The notes: generated by a model not told the origin, from the letters alone. A stretch of 64,000 nt of DNA from Scortum barcoo (GCA_023238725.1 CM041553.1:6409001-6473000), one strand, 5' to 3'; shown: positions 48,176-61,359, counted from the stretch's first letter. Numbers and translations are program-made.

Positions 48176-51100
48176 AAAACTCAGCTGTGGAGGAAATTTT
48201 TAACCAATTCACAAAGTTAGTGTTAATTAACTGTTAGAAGTAAGAGGCTTGAGTGCGTGTGCCTCATGTATGAGGCCATGGGCTGCAGCGGACCCCACTC
48301 TCTCTCCCACCTTACCTGTCTCTCTTCAGCTGTCCCCCAAAAAAATAATTAAAAAAAAGAAATACTTGCTCTTATCTACCTCCTCCTGCAAAAAAGACTC
48401 TCTAGTGGTAAATCTACCACTGTTTTCACTGTAAACTACACCTGCATCTTGCATGACTAGAGGGGAGGAACAGCACGGCTTATCAAGGTGTCTGTTAGCT
48501 GAGTTTCTGCAGAGCAACAGTGTCTGCATGTGCACACCTGCATGTGTCTTTGGTTTGATCAAACAACTATGTAAGGATGACTTGATCTTGTTATTTTTGT
48601 GCGTGCACCTATGTATGTGTTCCTGCAGTGTAGACAAGGGTCAAGTGTTGCCCCGGCCAGAATTTTAAATACACTGCTTGTGCCAAGAATGTCTATATAA
48701 AAAACACCCAAAGGGCAAACAACATGCTCAACAAAGCACACATAATGCATGCATGTACACAGGGAGTGAAAAGGAGACAGACAAATAGACAGAATAGCGC
48801 GACAGACAGATAGATGAGGAGAGAAGATGAACAAAAGGAGGCTGTTTTCTAGAGAGACTCTCGAAACCAAGCATATATCTTTTTACACATCGCCTGATGG
48901 TTACTATCATACCCATGTGATTGAGTGATAACACCCTCCACCTCATTTCTGGGCACCAGACTCCACCAGTAATACCAGACAGCTGGGAGGCAGAAAAAAG
49001 GAAAAGTGCAGTTTAACCGTTTCACTGCCGGACAGAATTGAGTTGTTTGTGGTTGTCTGACTAAAAGCTTTCTCTCTCAATCTCTATATATTAGTGGTTT
49101 CATGACACTGAGCACTGATGAAAGTGTCACTAGGCCTCTCCCAGTTACGCCTGTCTTCACCACTACCTGACAGACTGCCGAACACTATGAGGAGGCATCT
49201 TCAAGTATTACCCCCGATTACTAATGCCATGTGTGTATCTGTATAATGGGCACTTTCCTAAAACGAAACCAAATGTTCTGGTGAAACTCCTGAATTCACA
49301 TGACAAGCAGATATGCTTCACCTTATCATTCGGTATGCTAAAAAAGAAGTTCTCTTCACTTCTAGATTTCAGTGCTCGTGCAGAGGGGATGTTTTTTTGC
49401 AGAACTTATGACTACAAATGACTCTGCGATTTCCCCTCGCTTTCCCCTTTGCTCTCATGGGAATGCAAGGGGAGAAATGAGGGGTGAAGCTAAAAAAGTG
49501 ATAAAAAACAGATGATGGTCTTATCAAGTTCTAAAAACTTGGTCTTAGATTTATAAACAAATGTGAATAAAGATATGATAAGACAAAGCTTTACTGATTC
49601 TGAGCAGCTATATTTGGTTGTTGCAGCAGCACAATGACAGCAAAATAGAGATGTAAAGGTGATATAATAAATAACAGTGGTATGTAAAGAATAATAATAG
49701 AACAAAAATAATACAAAATAGAAGCTATACACAACTGACAATGATTAAATAATCATGGAAACTAGTTGGTACTAATGTGGAGATATAACAAAGTATAATA
49801 AAGAATATGAGACAGGTTAATATAATGTACACATGTAAAATATGATATAATGATATAGTGTGAGACATGAGATGAAGAATAAGTGAACAGAGAAAGTATC
49901 CTCTAAATGTCATGTTAATTCCATGATAATTGAAAAAAAACAGGCTTGATTTGATAAAAAGACAAATCATTTAACATTTGTGTTGGTGGTGAAGAAAGGC
50001 GTGCACTGGCTGTGTCTAACAATGGTTTGCTTGGTTGTGCTGGTCTCTATTCATAAACGTATGAAGTCAGTCTGTCAAATAGTGAGGCACATCAGACCTA
50101 ATAATCTGACTGACTGGCAAGAAAGCTTTTGTTGGAGGCATTTGCATTTTTATCTCTTGCTCCTCACCACGGCCACGCTGCAACTATAAATGGACTGACT
50201 AGTGAAAAAGTGGGCACGCTCTCAACGTTAGCTGGTTTGCAGCAGGTATGCTAGTAAAAACAAGAAAACTGTGGTGTGGTGCAAATGTTAGGAATGTCAC
50301 AGAGGTTTATCGAATCAAACCTGAATCCTGTGGCAAGAAATATTTTTATTGTAGGCAAGTTTTTATCTCCCATGTTATTTATGTTTCATTATTATCTTGT
50401 GGCTCGGTCCACTTTGTTTGTTTCCCCGGTCCTGTGTAGGAACATTTTCTTTCAGTGCACACACAGAGCGGACAGCTGTGAGGAGATATTCACTCATTTT
50501 GACAAAAAGTGTGTGGGATAAGAAACACTGACTGCACCTTTAGGTCAAATGGTAAACTGAAGTGTAACAGTAGCGATAGTAAGTAGAGATTATCATCAAG
50601 ACAGCGACCCAGTAATGTCACACACCATCTAAAGTTCGCTAGAATTAGTCATCATAAACTACTGGTCATAACAGACCAAGAGAGGTTGTAGCAATGAAGC
50701 CCCAGAGTGAGCAAAATTGAGAAAAGGTGCCTGTTATTATTTGAATTCCTTTTTTATTTGTAAGAGGGAGATTTTTCCTTTAAAAGCAGTTAAGTCTCTC
50801 TTTGAACATTCAGTTATATTTCATCCATCAATTGCCTATCCACAAAAGATTAAAGGTAAAATATTTTAACTTTAACATGTCATTTTGCACTTTCATTTTG
50901 CAGGATCTACAAAAATAGAAAACATGCTCAATAAAATGTCCCACGTGCATTTATTTGTGAGTGTACACACAAGTGTCACTACCGGGGGACTGAGTGGAGA
51001 GTGAGAGGCAGGTCTGTGGTTTGTTGTGTTCAGGGGACGCACTGTAAAACGTTGAGGGCTAAAACAGCTCACTAATGTGCACAATTAACATATCTTTCCT

Positions 51101-51538
51101 TTGCTCTATGGGTAGCAGGCCAACACTACCGCCCATATAGTTTACCTTTAGCCAGTATTGTACTGAAACATCTGTAGGCTGTAATATGATGGTGACTAAC
51201 GTATCAGGAAATTCTTTTTGCATCATAGAGCCATCAGATAAAAGACACCTCAGCGCAAAAGGTTCACACATACACACGCACGCACGTCAGTGAAGGGGCT
51301 TGAAAATAACAGATACAGTAAATGAAGGAGCGGTAAGGCAGCAATATCATCTTGTTTAAGGACTGAAATGCCTCTCTTCACAGGCTGGCGCAAATTATCC
51401 AGGAGCCCACTTAGCTCTCTGAGTGGAAGCATTCAGCGCACGTAGATAGAAAAAGCAATCACCTTTGACCACTTTTGTACTCACTCACTTGGCTTTCTTG
51501 GTACGAGAACAACTATCCCTTGACAGGAAAGTTCCTGT

Positions 51539-51574
51539 CTGTGTGTGTGAGTGTGTGTGTGTGTGTGTGTGTGT
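51539..51574. repeat. (GT)n microsatellite
   Basis: GT run of about 36 bp with one GA interruption. Confidence 0.9.
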
Positions 51575-53373
51575 ACGTATAAGTGAGTGTCTGTGAAAAC
51601 CCAAGTTGGTGTACCACTTCTGGTAAATAAAATAGAAGTGGGCTTTGCTTGCTTGGTGTCATCTTGACAATGCTGTGAAGCAGTCAGTAAATAATGAGGT
51701 CGAGTGAAATGCCTCTGACTGTTGAATTCAGATGAAAGTGTGAGGGGCTTGAGTGACTAATTAGGTGATTTTGTTAACATGTATTATGACTGTAATCCCT
51801 CTCACTGTAGGTAATTTGATAATGAGATTAAAATAATGTCAGTGTTGTGCCATGTGCTATGTTGATATCATAGCACTAATTTGTTGCCATCCGATTGCAG
51901 TAAGGACTTTCAAAGCAAACAAATGTACACCTTTGTGCATCAGCAGGCTGAGGACTTAGACATTTTTTTTGCTTTTAAAATATCAAATCTTTTAGAAACC
52001 AATGAAACCAGTAAAACAGGACAGCGTGGGAATCATTACTCTGCTACTTTATCAAAATGTGCGTCACTCTGTGGAGTACACTGTCATGAACTCCCTGTTC
52101 TGATGAATGAATGAATGGGTGGGAAACTGTCTTTGAAGAGCTCCTGTGTGGCTTGGGGCAACCACAAACGTTAAATACTGAAAAACTGAAACAGTTCGCC
52201 TACATAAATCTACAACTGCGCCATATTGTCTCCTCCTGCTTACTGTTACACCAGTTAAATTAGACTCAGACACTCGATCACAAGTATTTTTTGGGCAGTT
52301 GTTTTCGTATCATGGCATCCTCTTCTGCTCACATGTCTCTGCTTTATTTCCAGGAAGCAATGGAGTGTAGAAGTGCTGAGTCTCGATGATCATAAGAGAC
52401 AGAGCGAGCATCAGAATGCGCCTCGAGCGCCTACACAGTTTCAGCCGAACTCACACCACTGATCTCACCAGTAACCACACGATTAGACACACTGTCCTTC
52501 CCATGTATTGACTTGGTGCCTCTTTGATAAACATTTCTCATAATGAACATGTTTTCTATCGCAGGCTGGGATGCAGTTAGCATACATGCAGACAATAGAA
52601 AACAAAGATGGGGCATGTTTAAACACACAATGCACACACACGGATGTGGCACAGTGGTGTTTGATAGTTATATAAATATATGTATGAATACGTGTGGGGG
52701 GGGAGATAAACTGAAGAAACAGAATAGTTCTTAGAAATCAGTTTTACTAAGTGTGCTGTTTGGGTTTCGAACTCCCACTACAGAAACCAGATCTACCTGT
52801 TTAATCAGTTTTCAATATCAAACACATAATCTACCATTAGCTACACTGTATCTGCCCTGAAAGATAAACATAGCTACCATCTCTCATTTAAATTACCTGC
52901 TGGGAAATTGTGTAGGCTGCAGTGAGGCTCTAACCTCAAACCAATACCACAGCTTCTCGTTTTACACGTCGAGAGTAAACAAGCCAAGTCATTTACCAGC
53001 TACTGTGATTAATGTTACAATCTGCCTTGATGTGAATGAGCTCTCTTTCTCACAGGTCAATACCTATTTTCACTCCTTTATTATCACGGGAGGGATGAGT
53101 TTTGTGGCGGGATGCTGCAGAAGTGCAGAGCAGGAAGGAGAGACATTTACACAAGGTCAGGCTGCACAGAGATAATTCCATGGCCATCCATCAGCTCTGA
53201 ACTGAGTGATAATGAAAAACGACCTGACACTTTAAGGACTACGCCACCGGTTTAGCATCGCGCTCCTACAACGCCGACAGAGTCACGATGGATTGTTCTT
53301 TAGAAGCAATGGTAGACACAGACATTTGGGTTTTTTTTATTCCACACATTATTTTCCTTGTCACAACCTGGCA

Positions 53374-53418
53374 CCTCCATTACCCACGATGCTCGGGCTG
53401 CATTGTGGGTTATGGAGG
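53374..53418. repeat. 19-bp inverted repeat, 7-nt loop
   Basis: The left arm starts CCTCCATTACCCACGATG (53374-53392). The right arm (53400-53418) pairs with it at 17 of 19 positions; the loop is TCGGGCT. It sits in a short GC-richer block (about 53.2-53.52 kb) flanked by CTTTAAGGACTAC and GTAGTTCTCCTTTAAG, which looks like a small interspersed element. Confidence 0.85.
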
Positions 53419-53889
53419 CGCTCTGACTCCTCATACGTCACGCTCCCTCTGCAGTCCCCGACACCTGAAAACAGACTTTGATGTGTAAATTCAGTGTAGT
53501 TCTCCTTTAAGAGAGCATCATCTTGAGAATGTTTAAAATAAGAATAATCAAAAAGGAGACCAAAAACATAAAATGGATAGCAGATAGGCAACAGCTCATC
53601 TTGTCACACAGTGCACACAAGGAATAAATGTCATTATTCACATCACGTAAAGTACACACACTACTATAAAGGCACATATAAGACATATGCAAACGTCCAA
53701 CAATCGGGTCCCTTGTTTCTCTGTTCAATATGACATCAGGAGACTGTTAGCTTAGCCTGAAGGAAGTGACTACTGATGGCTAAGAAATATCACATTACCT
53801 GTGGTAAAACCACAACTTTCTACTGTTCCAATATTGTTTTTACACTTCATTTGATTGTGTGGATTAAACAAACAAGCAGTGAGATTCAG

Positions 53890-54050
53890 AGGTGCTGGTA
53901 GGCGTATTTTCCGACCTCTTGATCGAGCCAGTCGAGCTGTTCCTCTCTGTTTCCAGTCTTTATGTTAAACTAAGGTAACTGACTTTTGGCTACAGCTTCA
54001 TAGTTATTGGACCAATCCGAGAGCGGTATTGATCACCTCATTTAACCAGC
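53890..54050. repeat. Dispersed teleost repeat, fragment D
   Basis: Same family as fragments A-C: GGCGTATTTTCCGACCTCTT, CTGTTTCCAGTCTTTATGTT, TAAGGTAACTGACTTTTGGC, CTACAGCTTCATAGTTATTG and GAGAGCGGTATTGATCACCT. Confidence 0.6.
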
Positions 54051-54058
54051 TCTAACCA

Positions 54059-54102
54059 AGTGTGTGTGTGTGTGTGTGTGTATGTATGTGTGTGTGTGTG
54101 TG
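54059..54102. repeat. (TG)n microsatellite
   Basis: TG run of about 44 bp with TATG interruptions, directly following a dispersed repeat fragment. Confidence 0.9.
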
Positions 54103-57100
54103 AGAGTGAACTCGGTTAAAGAACCTCGAACATCAGATGTCTAGTGAAGGTTGTGTCATGAACATGTTGGCACAGAGCTTCAATTTGTTCCACAGTGATG
54201 TCGAATGCCCAGATGAAATGTATGAAAATGCTAATTTGCATCCCTAGCAACCCAACACGCTGCAGATGATTACTGATTTGTATTGAGCGATGAGATTTAC
54301 ACAGCCGTGACTCACCCAGTAATGTGTGACTTATCAAGATCAATTAAGGTAGCAGTGGTTTGAATTTTAAATCTTATCTAACACCTATGTTTAATACATT
54401 CTGCGTAAGCAACGACTCCTGACTTCAGCTTTTTTTTGAGCCTGCCATTACCACACCGCACCACAGCTGGCCCGTTACCGCAACTTACTGAGGAAATGAA
54501 AATATGGTGTACCCAAACCCTCCACACCCTGGCCTCCTGCCACCTCACATTCACTTCTCCTATTTTCACTCAAAGAGGAACTCTGGGCCAGCATCAGGCA
54601 AAGGACTCAAACAGCCGCAGCACATCTCGTCTCTCCTCCCCGATCTGCCAGTCTAGAGCAACTCTGAATCCAGTTGAGGGGTAAAACAAACACAGACGAA
54701 CCACCGTTGTAACTGTGCGCTTTATTGTTTTCATAATGATACGGGTTTCTGTACAAAGGTTACATTTTAGATGACATCAAAGCACACTGAGCAAGCTGGA
54801 GTCACTTACAGTCTATCAGCCTTTGCAGTTTCACAGCAAACATATGATGTGTCTTGTTTGGGTGTGTTTGCTGAAAAGGGGAGTGTTTGGCTTCTTACTC
54901 AGCTCTGTCACTTAAATATTATTCTCTTGAAACCAGTGTATGACCTGTCTGGGACCTTTTTCTGTTTTTGTGGCTCATATCCACCGCAGGCACTTGTTTT
55001 TCTTGTCTTTTGGACCAGAAAACAGTTAAATCCTACCCATAAATGTAAATACAGATTCATTAAACGGCTCTGGGTTTTCGAGAAGTTCACCGCTTTGATT
55101 CACACTGAAAGATCTCAACTACTGGATGGATTCACATAAACTTTTGCACACATACAAATGCAGAGGATTACCAGAGGATGGACTCACTTTGGTGATCCCC
55201 TGATTTTTCATCTAGTGTCACTAGCAGGTCAAATTCTGAGTTTATGACCAAAAACCTGCAAATGTTACTCCAATCAGCTTCAGCTACACTATGAATTTGA
55301 TGCTAAATAACAAACGTGAGCATGCCAACAGAAACCCCCCCACTACACTAATGATACGCATCATACCTGCCAAACGTGAGCATTGTCTTGGTGAACGCGG
55401 GTCCATACTAGCTTTAGCATTAAGTACAGCTTCAAAGAGTTACTGACATGAATGTGACGTCTTGTTGCTTGTTGTAACTTATCAGAACGAGACAAAGGAC
55501 ACCCCTGTCCCCAACAACGTTGAATAAAATATATCAAAGCAATAGCTGGCCTCATAGTTAACACCATAATGCTCACAGTTTCCTCCCCCACTCATAATTA
55601 AATGCACATTCGCGTCTTTTTCAAACAAACAGACCAAAAAAAAAAAAAAGCCAACAATGAGCCAGCTCAATTAATAAACCAAATGGGCATATAAAATCAG
55701 ATTAGACCTAATTAAACTCCCCACTTCCTGCTGCTTGCCTTTTTTTTTTTACAGACTGGCAGAGTGACAGGGAGTTTAAGCATCCATGTAGATGGAGGGG
55801 AAGTGGGAAGGACAGCTCCATATGCGTTACATCAGCCCGGGGGGACAGCTGGGTCCAACTGTCTTTTCCTGCCACACTCATTTGGCCTCAGCAATCATCC
55901 TGTCTTGTGCTAAAGGTCTCTCGTCGCTACAAGGCTCCTTGGCACTATCTGGGAGCTACAGACGAAGAATATGCTGATTAAACATGCCTTCATTAAAGCG
56001 ATTACATGCACAAGGCGGTTCAATTTCCCACAGGCAGCCAAATAACGAAGAGGGGGAAGAAGGAGAAGAAAAAGAAAGCCATTTGGTGCAGGGATGGGGT
56101 TCAGTTCATGCAGGGGAGGAGGAGGAGGTGGGGGGATGAAAGAGGAATTGCTTGTTAGCGTTAATTTAAGTGACCTACACACTCTTTAAGGACTGACTAA
56201 CAGTCTTGGGAGTGAGCTGTCCTCTCCTCGCGGGGACAGCGAGCTTTTTGCCCCGACGAACACCCCTACCTGACTCACCACACCTACAGGCCGTTTCCAG
56301 GTCAACGAGCTTCCAGCGCAGAAGACCTTGCCAAAGACGCAGGAGAGGCGTTACTTCTGGTTCATTTAATAAAGCCGTGTTTTAGTGCCTCAATGAGCTG
56401 CGGAGGTTGTGGTGGGAGGAAAGGAGGGGGTTAAAGTCGTGATGAAGGCCAAATGAACATCAGCAGCTTTCAGGCGTTCTTCAGTTTTGTCCTTTTTTTA
56501 ACAAAAGTTTTGTATTTGAAGTGAGTGAAATAAAACAGAGAATGGTCAGAGAGGACAATGCCAAACCAGATTTTTTCCCCCCTGATATGTGAATACTTAT
56601 CTACTACAAGCTGAATGAATTTAAAGCACCATAGTTCTTTTGGTGATTACAGACAACCCTAATGTTATACATCAAATCACTACTTTGATACCTCTACCTC
56701 TAATTTCCAATAAACTCATCCTGACGTAGAGAATTACTTCATCAGCTCTGTTAACACTCCTCGCTGGTTTCAGATCACTGAATTCTCAGTAAAAAAAAAA
56801 GAAAAATTTGGAAGCATGATTCATAACTGAACGAGTACAGGTGTGTGGTTGACATTAAAAAGACTTTCTTATAAATGACACACTTGTACAGTACAAAATC
56901 TATTATTTCCTCTAATGTACGCCATCGTAGGCTCCTGCCTCCCACAGTTCACCTGCCCTCAGCATCTCCGCAGCAAAACCAACAGCCATCATGTGCCGCA
57001 GTGATGTACTAATAGTCGATGAAGAACAAAGAAAAGTGTCTTTATATGGCACAGCCACAGGCGCCATCTCTACTGCAGATTGCACCTCCAGTATACGCTC

Positions 57101-58984
57101 CTCTGTTGCTTTCATGTTTGTTTCCTTCGTCTTTCTGCTGCTGCCTTTGTTCTTCAACGTCCTATCTGTCGACCTGAATCACACCAGCGCTCAAAGAAAG
57201 TGACAGAATTGCATGTATGAGGTGTTTGAACTGTGTGTCTGTGAATTTTGGTGCACAGCCCCATGTAATCATGTGCAGGAGAGCAAGAAATTGTTCAGAG
57301 CCTCAGAGCCAATTAAGGGTCTCAAAAAGGAAAGTCACATGTAAATATTCCATTGTAGGGTTTCTAGAGAGTGCAAATTTAGCAACGATAAGCCACAAGA
57401 GACTTTTGTTTTGTCCTCATCTAGTCAGGCTTAAGGCGAAATTTTCTAAGTCCATAATCAGACCAAAAGGAAAGCAGACTGAGAAGATGTAGATCAAATC
57501 TAACTTTCCTAAGAATCTTCACCATCTAACCATTTATTTATATGTTAATAATAAGCGAGCATTTATCAGTATCAGTAGCATGTTATCATTAACATGTAGT
57601 ATCAAAACCACATGTAAGTTTTGTGATATCTCAGTGCAGTGACCTTTAGTACGTGGATGAGGTCACCCTGAAACTGGAACTGACCACTGAGTGATACTTC
57701 ACTCTGTTTCCCTGAAATTACTTCTGCTTCTCTGTTTCCCCTGACATTTCTTCTCACTGGAGATCTGACCACCCCATCAGACCACTGTTTCAGTGGGAGG
57801 AGCTCAGCTCAATTTGACCACAGCGTGACAGCTGGCCAAACTGCAACCTTCAACTCCCAAAAACTGAGGAAGTGCGCAGCATACGTCCAGTGTTGCTTCA
57901 GATATTCCAAAAAACTTGCTGAATGCCTAAAAAGCAGAAAAATGCAGAAGGCCTGACGAGGCCTAATGTAACTTCCAATTAATTATTATTGTAACTAACG
58001 TGTGTATCTTAGTGCCAAGGTGAGCACACAGGCTCAAAGGTCAACCTGGTCTCATTGCATGAGGAAAAAACCCCTTTACAATTTAAAGAGAGAAGTTTTA
58101 CTCATAATTCAATATCCAATGAAACTCTTGAAATTTGAAGGACCACTTGAAACATTGCTTGGTACCAATCAAACATTTGACTGAAATTCAGCTTACTCAT
58201 TATGAGAAGTGCAGCTCTGCCTGTGAAAACATTATAATGTGTCTTTTTTTTGTGTGTCCCTGCGTGGATTTCTGGCGAGTCAGAGAAAATTGCTTGCTTG
58301 CTGAAAATCCCTCTTGCCATGGTGCAGTAGTAGTCAAAAACAAAGGAGATAGTGTAGTTCAAATTGTGTGATACTGCCTTTATCATCAATAGTGTGAGAG
58401 AGATTAAGTTGTTACTACCAATCTGTTCAATGTTACAGCTGATATGGAAGTGAGAACATAATGACTTTCCATTTTGGGTGAACTCTTCCTTTAATTGAAT
58501 TTATCAGATGATTAGATTTAGATAGATTACGAGTAGCCTTATCTTCCAGACAGATTACTACATTTGAAAAAGAGTGCTAGACTAAAAAAAACAAACAACT
58601 GAGATGGATATGGTTCTGCCATAAAACACACAAACACACACGTGACCCGAGGATAGGTATAAGTAAAAGGCTGCAGAGTCGAACTCGATGATAAGAATGT
58701 GCGTGGGCACACGGCCCTGTGGGAAGTGATTCAGAGGTCATTACCATACAGAGAAGACAAAGATGTCTTTCTATCAAACAGGTGTTCAGTTCAGGGGACA
58801 TGTCTACTCTCACAGGCCTTAAAGGCGCTGTCATCTCTTTATGCTCCCATAGTTTCTACAAAGTTTAGTGCGCTCAGAGAAAACACGCACAACAGTGAGA
58901 GAGAGGAGGAAGAAAGAACAATAGAAGCCACACATCGGCCAGCCTACTACTACAACTACTTTTTCATTTTTAATGATACAACTA

Positions 58985-59325
58985 TGTTATTCCTACAAGA
59001 CTGACTAAAAGGTCAGCTTTGCATCAGTATTTCTCTTTTATGCTACTTTGTACTTCTACTCCATTAATTTACTAATTGTATTTTTTATTCCACTACTTTT
59101 ACTTTAACAGCTACTTACTACAGATTCAGATCAATACAAAATATAACTACCTTAATACTGTGAAGCAATAAACCAATAAATTACAATATATTGTTATAAA
59201 TTAAGCCACCCAGCAGTATATAGTACAACCAACTTTATTATTCTGTAATAGATTACTCTGCATAATGACTAGCCACATTTTTGTTGTTACTTTTACTCAA
59301 GTAAAGTCAGATGCTTCTTCCACCA
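58985..59325. mobile_element. Non-autonomous hAT-like element fragment, same family as 5.56 and 24.5 kb
   Basis: AT-rich sequence with TTTGTACTTCTACTCCATTA, TACTTTTACTTTAACAG and an end reading TACTCAAGTAAAGTCAGATG then CTTCTTCCACCAC. The terminus fits the family's CCACCACTG end, slightly truncated. It lies about 0.3 kb upstream of the start of the junb promoter region. Confidence 0.5.
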
Positions 59326-59646
59326 CCCTCTCTCTTATCCTCTCCATCACTGAGTGAGTAAAGGGCCTAACTGGTCATCTTTGAATATTGTTTTTCTTTT
59401 TAATCGCATCAAGCCCCGTGTGACCCCCGGAGCACATGTGGTCCTTCAGCCAGACAATGCTTCACGCGTGTTTGAAGACATCACGCCCAAGACTTTACGC
59501 CACCTCCCCATCCTCTCCCTGCCTGCGGGCTGAAGGAGGGCGGCACTGCGCCTCCTCCGCCTCCCACATCCCGGGGAGCTGGATGAGCGCCAGGAATGGG
59601 ATTGGCTTCCCGCTCCTGCCAGGGAGGAACTGGTGTGCCAGGATAT

Positions 59647-60060
59647 CCAAATATGGACAGGGCGATATCAGTTTGGATCGCATGACTCAACAGCGGACTA
59701 TATATCCTGGCCGATGGCATTGTTGTTGAGAAACAAAGTGATGTTGGGGTGTCTCAGGTCGGAGAGAAAAAGGCTCCCGGTGTGTCCGCTTCGGAGCTGA
59801 CCTGTTCAGACCTGGTCCTGAGTGCGAGAGTGATCTTGAGGTTCTTTTTTATGTGTTTACCTGGGCCAAGCTTCCCACACGCCGAATAGGCCTCGTCTTG
59901 TTTACAGTCTTGTTCCTGGCAACACCGTCACCAACTCCATCTAACACACCGGAGGCGGGGACCTCGGAGGAAACGACCAATCAGCAGGCCGGCCGGAGCG
60001 CTCGCGGAGCCGGAACATATAAATAGACGGGGGCGCACCGGGCGGCTGTCATTACAGAGG
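59647..60060 (+). promoter_or_regulatory. junb: junb immediate-early promoter
   Basis: Elements on the plus strand in order: a perfect CArG box/SRE core CCAAATATGG (59647-59656); a consensus AP-1/TRE site TGACTCA (59683-59689); a CCAAT box (59977-59981); a TATA box TATAAATA (60018-60025). Transcription should start about 30 bp downstream, near 60050, giving a 5'UTR of roughly 310 nt. SRF-driven induction and AP-1 autoregulation are well known for jun-family immediate-early genes, and the motifs here fit that. Their use in this species is inferred. Confidence 0.75.
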
Positions 60061-60363
60061 AAACAGGAGGGGAACTCACACTCAGAGCAGGAAACACTCT
60101 CCTTATCACGAGTGGATTGAAACATCAGAATTAGTCACTGGACTCCGCTTTGAATCCAGCTAAAGGTACAAAATCGACGACTTGGTACAGTACAGTTCCA
60201 CTATTTTGGAAGTTTTGCTCTGTTTCTGGTAGATTTGATCTTCGGTAGAATAATTCAGCGGGACTTTGTTCTGGAGATTGAATCAGTTGGGACACTGAAG
60301 GCTCGGTGTCCAAGCAGCATCTTTGCAGCCGCACTCTTGTATTTGACTGTCTGATTTTGAAAT

Positions 60364-61359
60364 ATGTCCACAATAATGGAACAGCCTTTTTATGACGACT
60401 CGTTTCTCTCTGCTTATGGCCATCCAGGCGCAGCGCTGCCAGACTACAAGCTGCTAAAGCAGAATATGAACTTGAACTTCTCCGACTCATATCGGAACTC
60501 AAACTTCAAGTCACAGCACCTGCGCGCAGACAGTGATTTCTATTCGTCCGGGACGGCGGACGTGGGCTCCCTGAAGCTCGCCTCTCCTGAGCTGGAGCGA
60601 CTCATCATCCAGAACAGCAACGGGGTCATCACTACAACGCCGACACCTGCCCATTACCTCTACAACCGCGGCATCACAGAGGAGCAGGAGGGCTTCGCCG
60701 ACGGCTTCGTCAAAGCTCTGGACGACCTACACAAGATGAACCAGATGGCTCCTCCTAACGTGTCCATCGGCGGCGGCGTCGCCTGCTCGGCTCCAGCCTC
60801 GGTGTTCGGCTCGTCCATGCAGCCGGAGCCGCTGGAGTACACCACGCTGGGCGGCTGCAGCGGCACCAACCCCAGCCTGTCCTCCGCGGGCAGCTACCCC
60901 TCCACCACCATCAGCTACCTGCCGCACCACCAGTACCACCAGCACCCCCAGGCCGTGGCGCACGGGTCGCACCACTTCCAGCACTCCCTGAGCGGAGCGG
61001 GCATCCACCCGCAGCGGTACGTCGGGCTCAAAGAGGAGCCCCAGACGGTGCCCGACATGCAGAGCAGCGACAGCGGCTCTCCGCCGATGTCCCCCATCGA
61101 CATGGAGAACCAGGAGCGCATCAAGGCGGAGCGCAAGCGGCTGAGGAACCGGCTCGCAGCCTCCAAGTGTCGGAGGCGCAAGCTGGAGCGCATCTCCCGC
61201 CTGGAGGACAAGGTGAAGGTGCTGAAAACAGACAACGCCGGACTGTCAAACACAGCCTCTCTGCTCCGAGAGCAGGTGGCCCAGCTCAAACAGAAAGTCA
61301 TGACACATGTGAGCAGTGGCTGCCAGCTCATGTTAGCGCCCAAAGTCAAGTCGTACTGA
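60364..61359 (+). CDS. junb: JunB, AP-1 bZIP transcription factor, intronless
   Basis: 331 residues in one exon, as in all jun genes. The N-terminus MSTIMEQPFYDDSF and the motif KLASPELERLIIQNSNG (71-87) with TTTPTP (90-95) match the Jun transactivation domain and phosphorylation region. ITEEQEGFADGFVKALDDLH (104-123) is the conserved second homology box. EEPQTVPDMQSS (224-235) and SPPMSPIDMENQERIK lead into the basic region RKRLRNRLAASKCRRRKLER (257-276) with redox-sensitive C269. The leucine zipper has L280, L287, L294, L301 and L308. A histidine-rich stretch lies at 188-207. The TISYLPH motif and synteny with prdx2 favour JunB over c-Jun or JunD. Teleosts have two junb copies, and I cannot say which this is. 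The 3'UTR contains ATTTA-type AU-rich sequence near 61640, consistent with an unstable mRNA. Confidence 0.96.
   Translation: MSTIMEQPFYDDSFLSAYGHPGAALPDYKLLKQNMNLNFSDSYRNSNFKSQHLRADSDFYSSGTADVGSLKLASPELERLIIQNSNGVITTTPTPAHYLYNRGITEEQEGFADGFVKALDDLHKMNQMAPPNVSIGGGVACSAPASVFGSSMQPEPLEYTTLGGCSGTNPSLSSAGSYPSTTISYLPHHQYHQHPQAVAHGSHHFQHSLSGAGIHPQRYVGLKEEPQTVPDMQSSDSGSPPMSPIDMENQERIKAERKRLRNRLAASKCRRRKLERISRLEDKVKVLKTDNAGLSNTASLLREQVAQLKQKVMTHVSSGCQLMLAPKVKSY

Larger units (their letters stand above)
41901..59400. other. Gene-free interval between best2 and junb, distal part
   Basis: No coding exon recognised on either strand. The stretch contains an AP-1 site cluster (41.9-44.65 kb), a purine-rich tract (45.8-46.05 kb), several microsatellites, dispersed repeats and isolated GC-richer patches (for example 42.8-43.0, 53.1-53.45, 54.4-54.68 and 56.0-56.45 kb). 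A role as junb cis-regulatory territory is plausible but inferred. Confidence 0.45.

Noticed and set aside
59436..59729. 97-residue open frame upstream of junb
   Set aside because: It overlaps the junb promoter motifs, has no similarity I recognise and no conserved start context.
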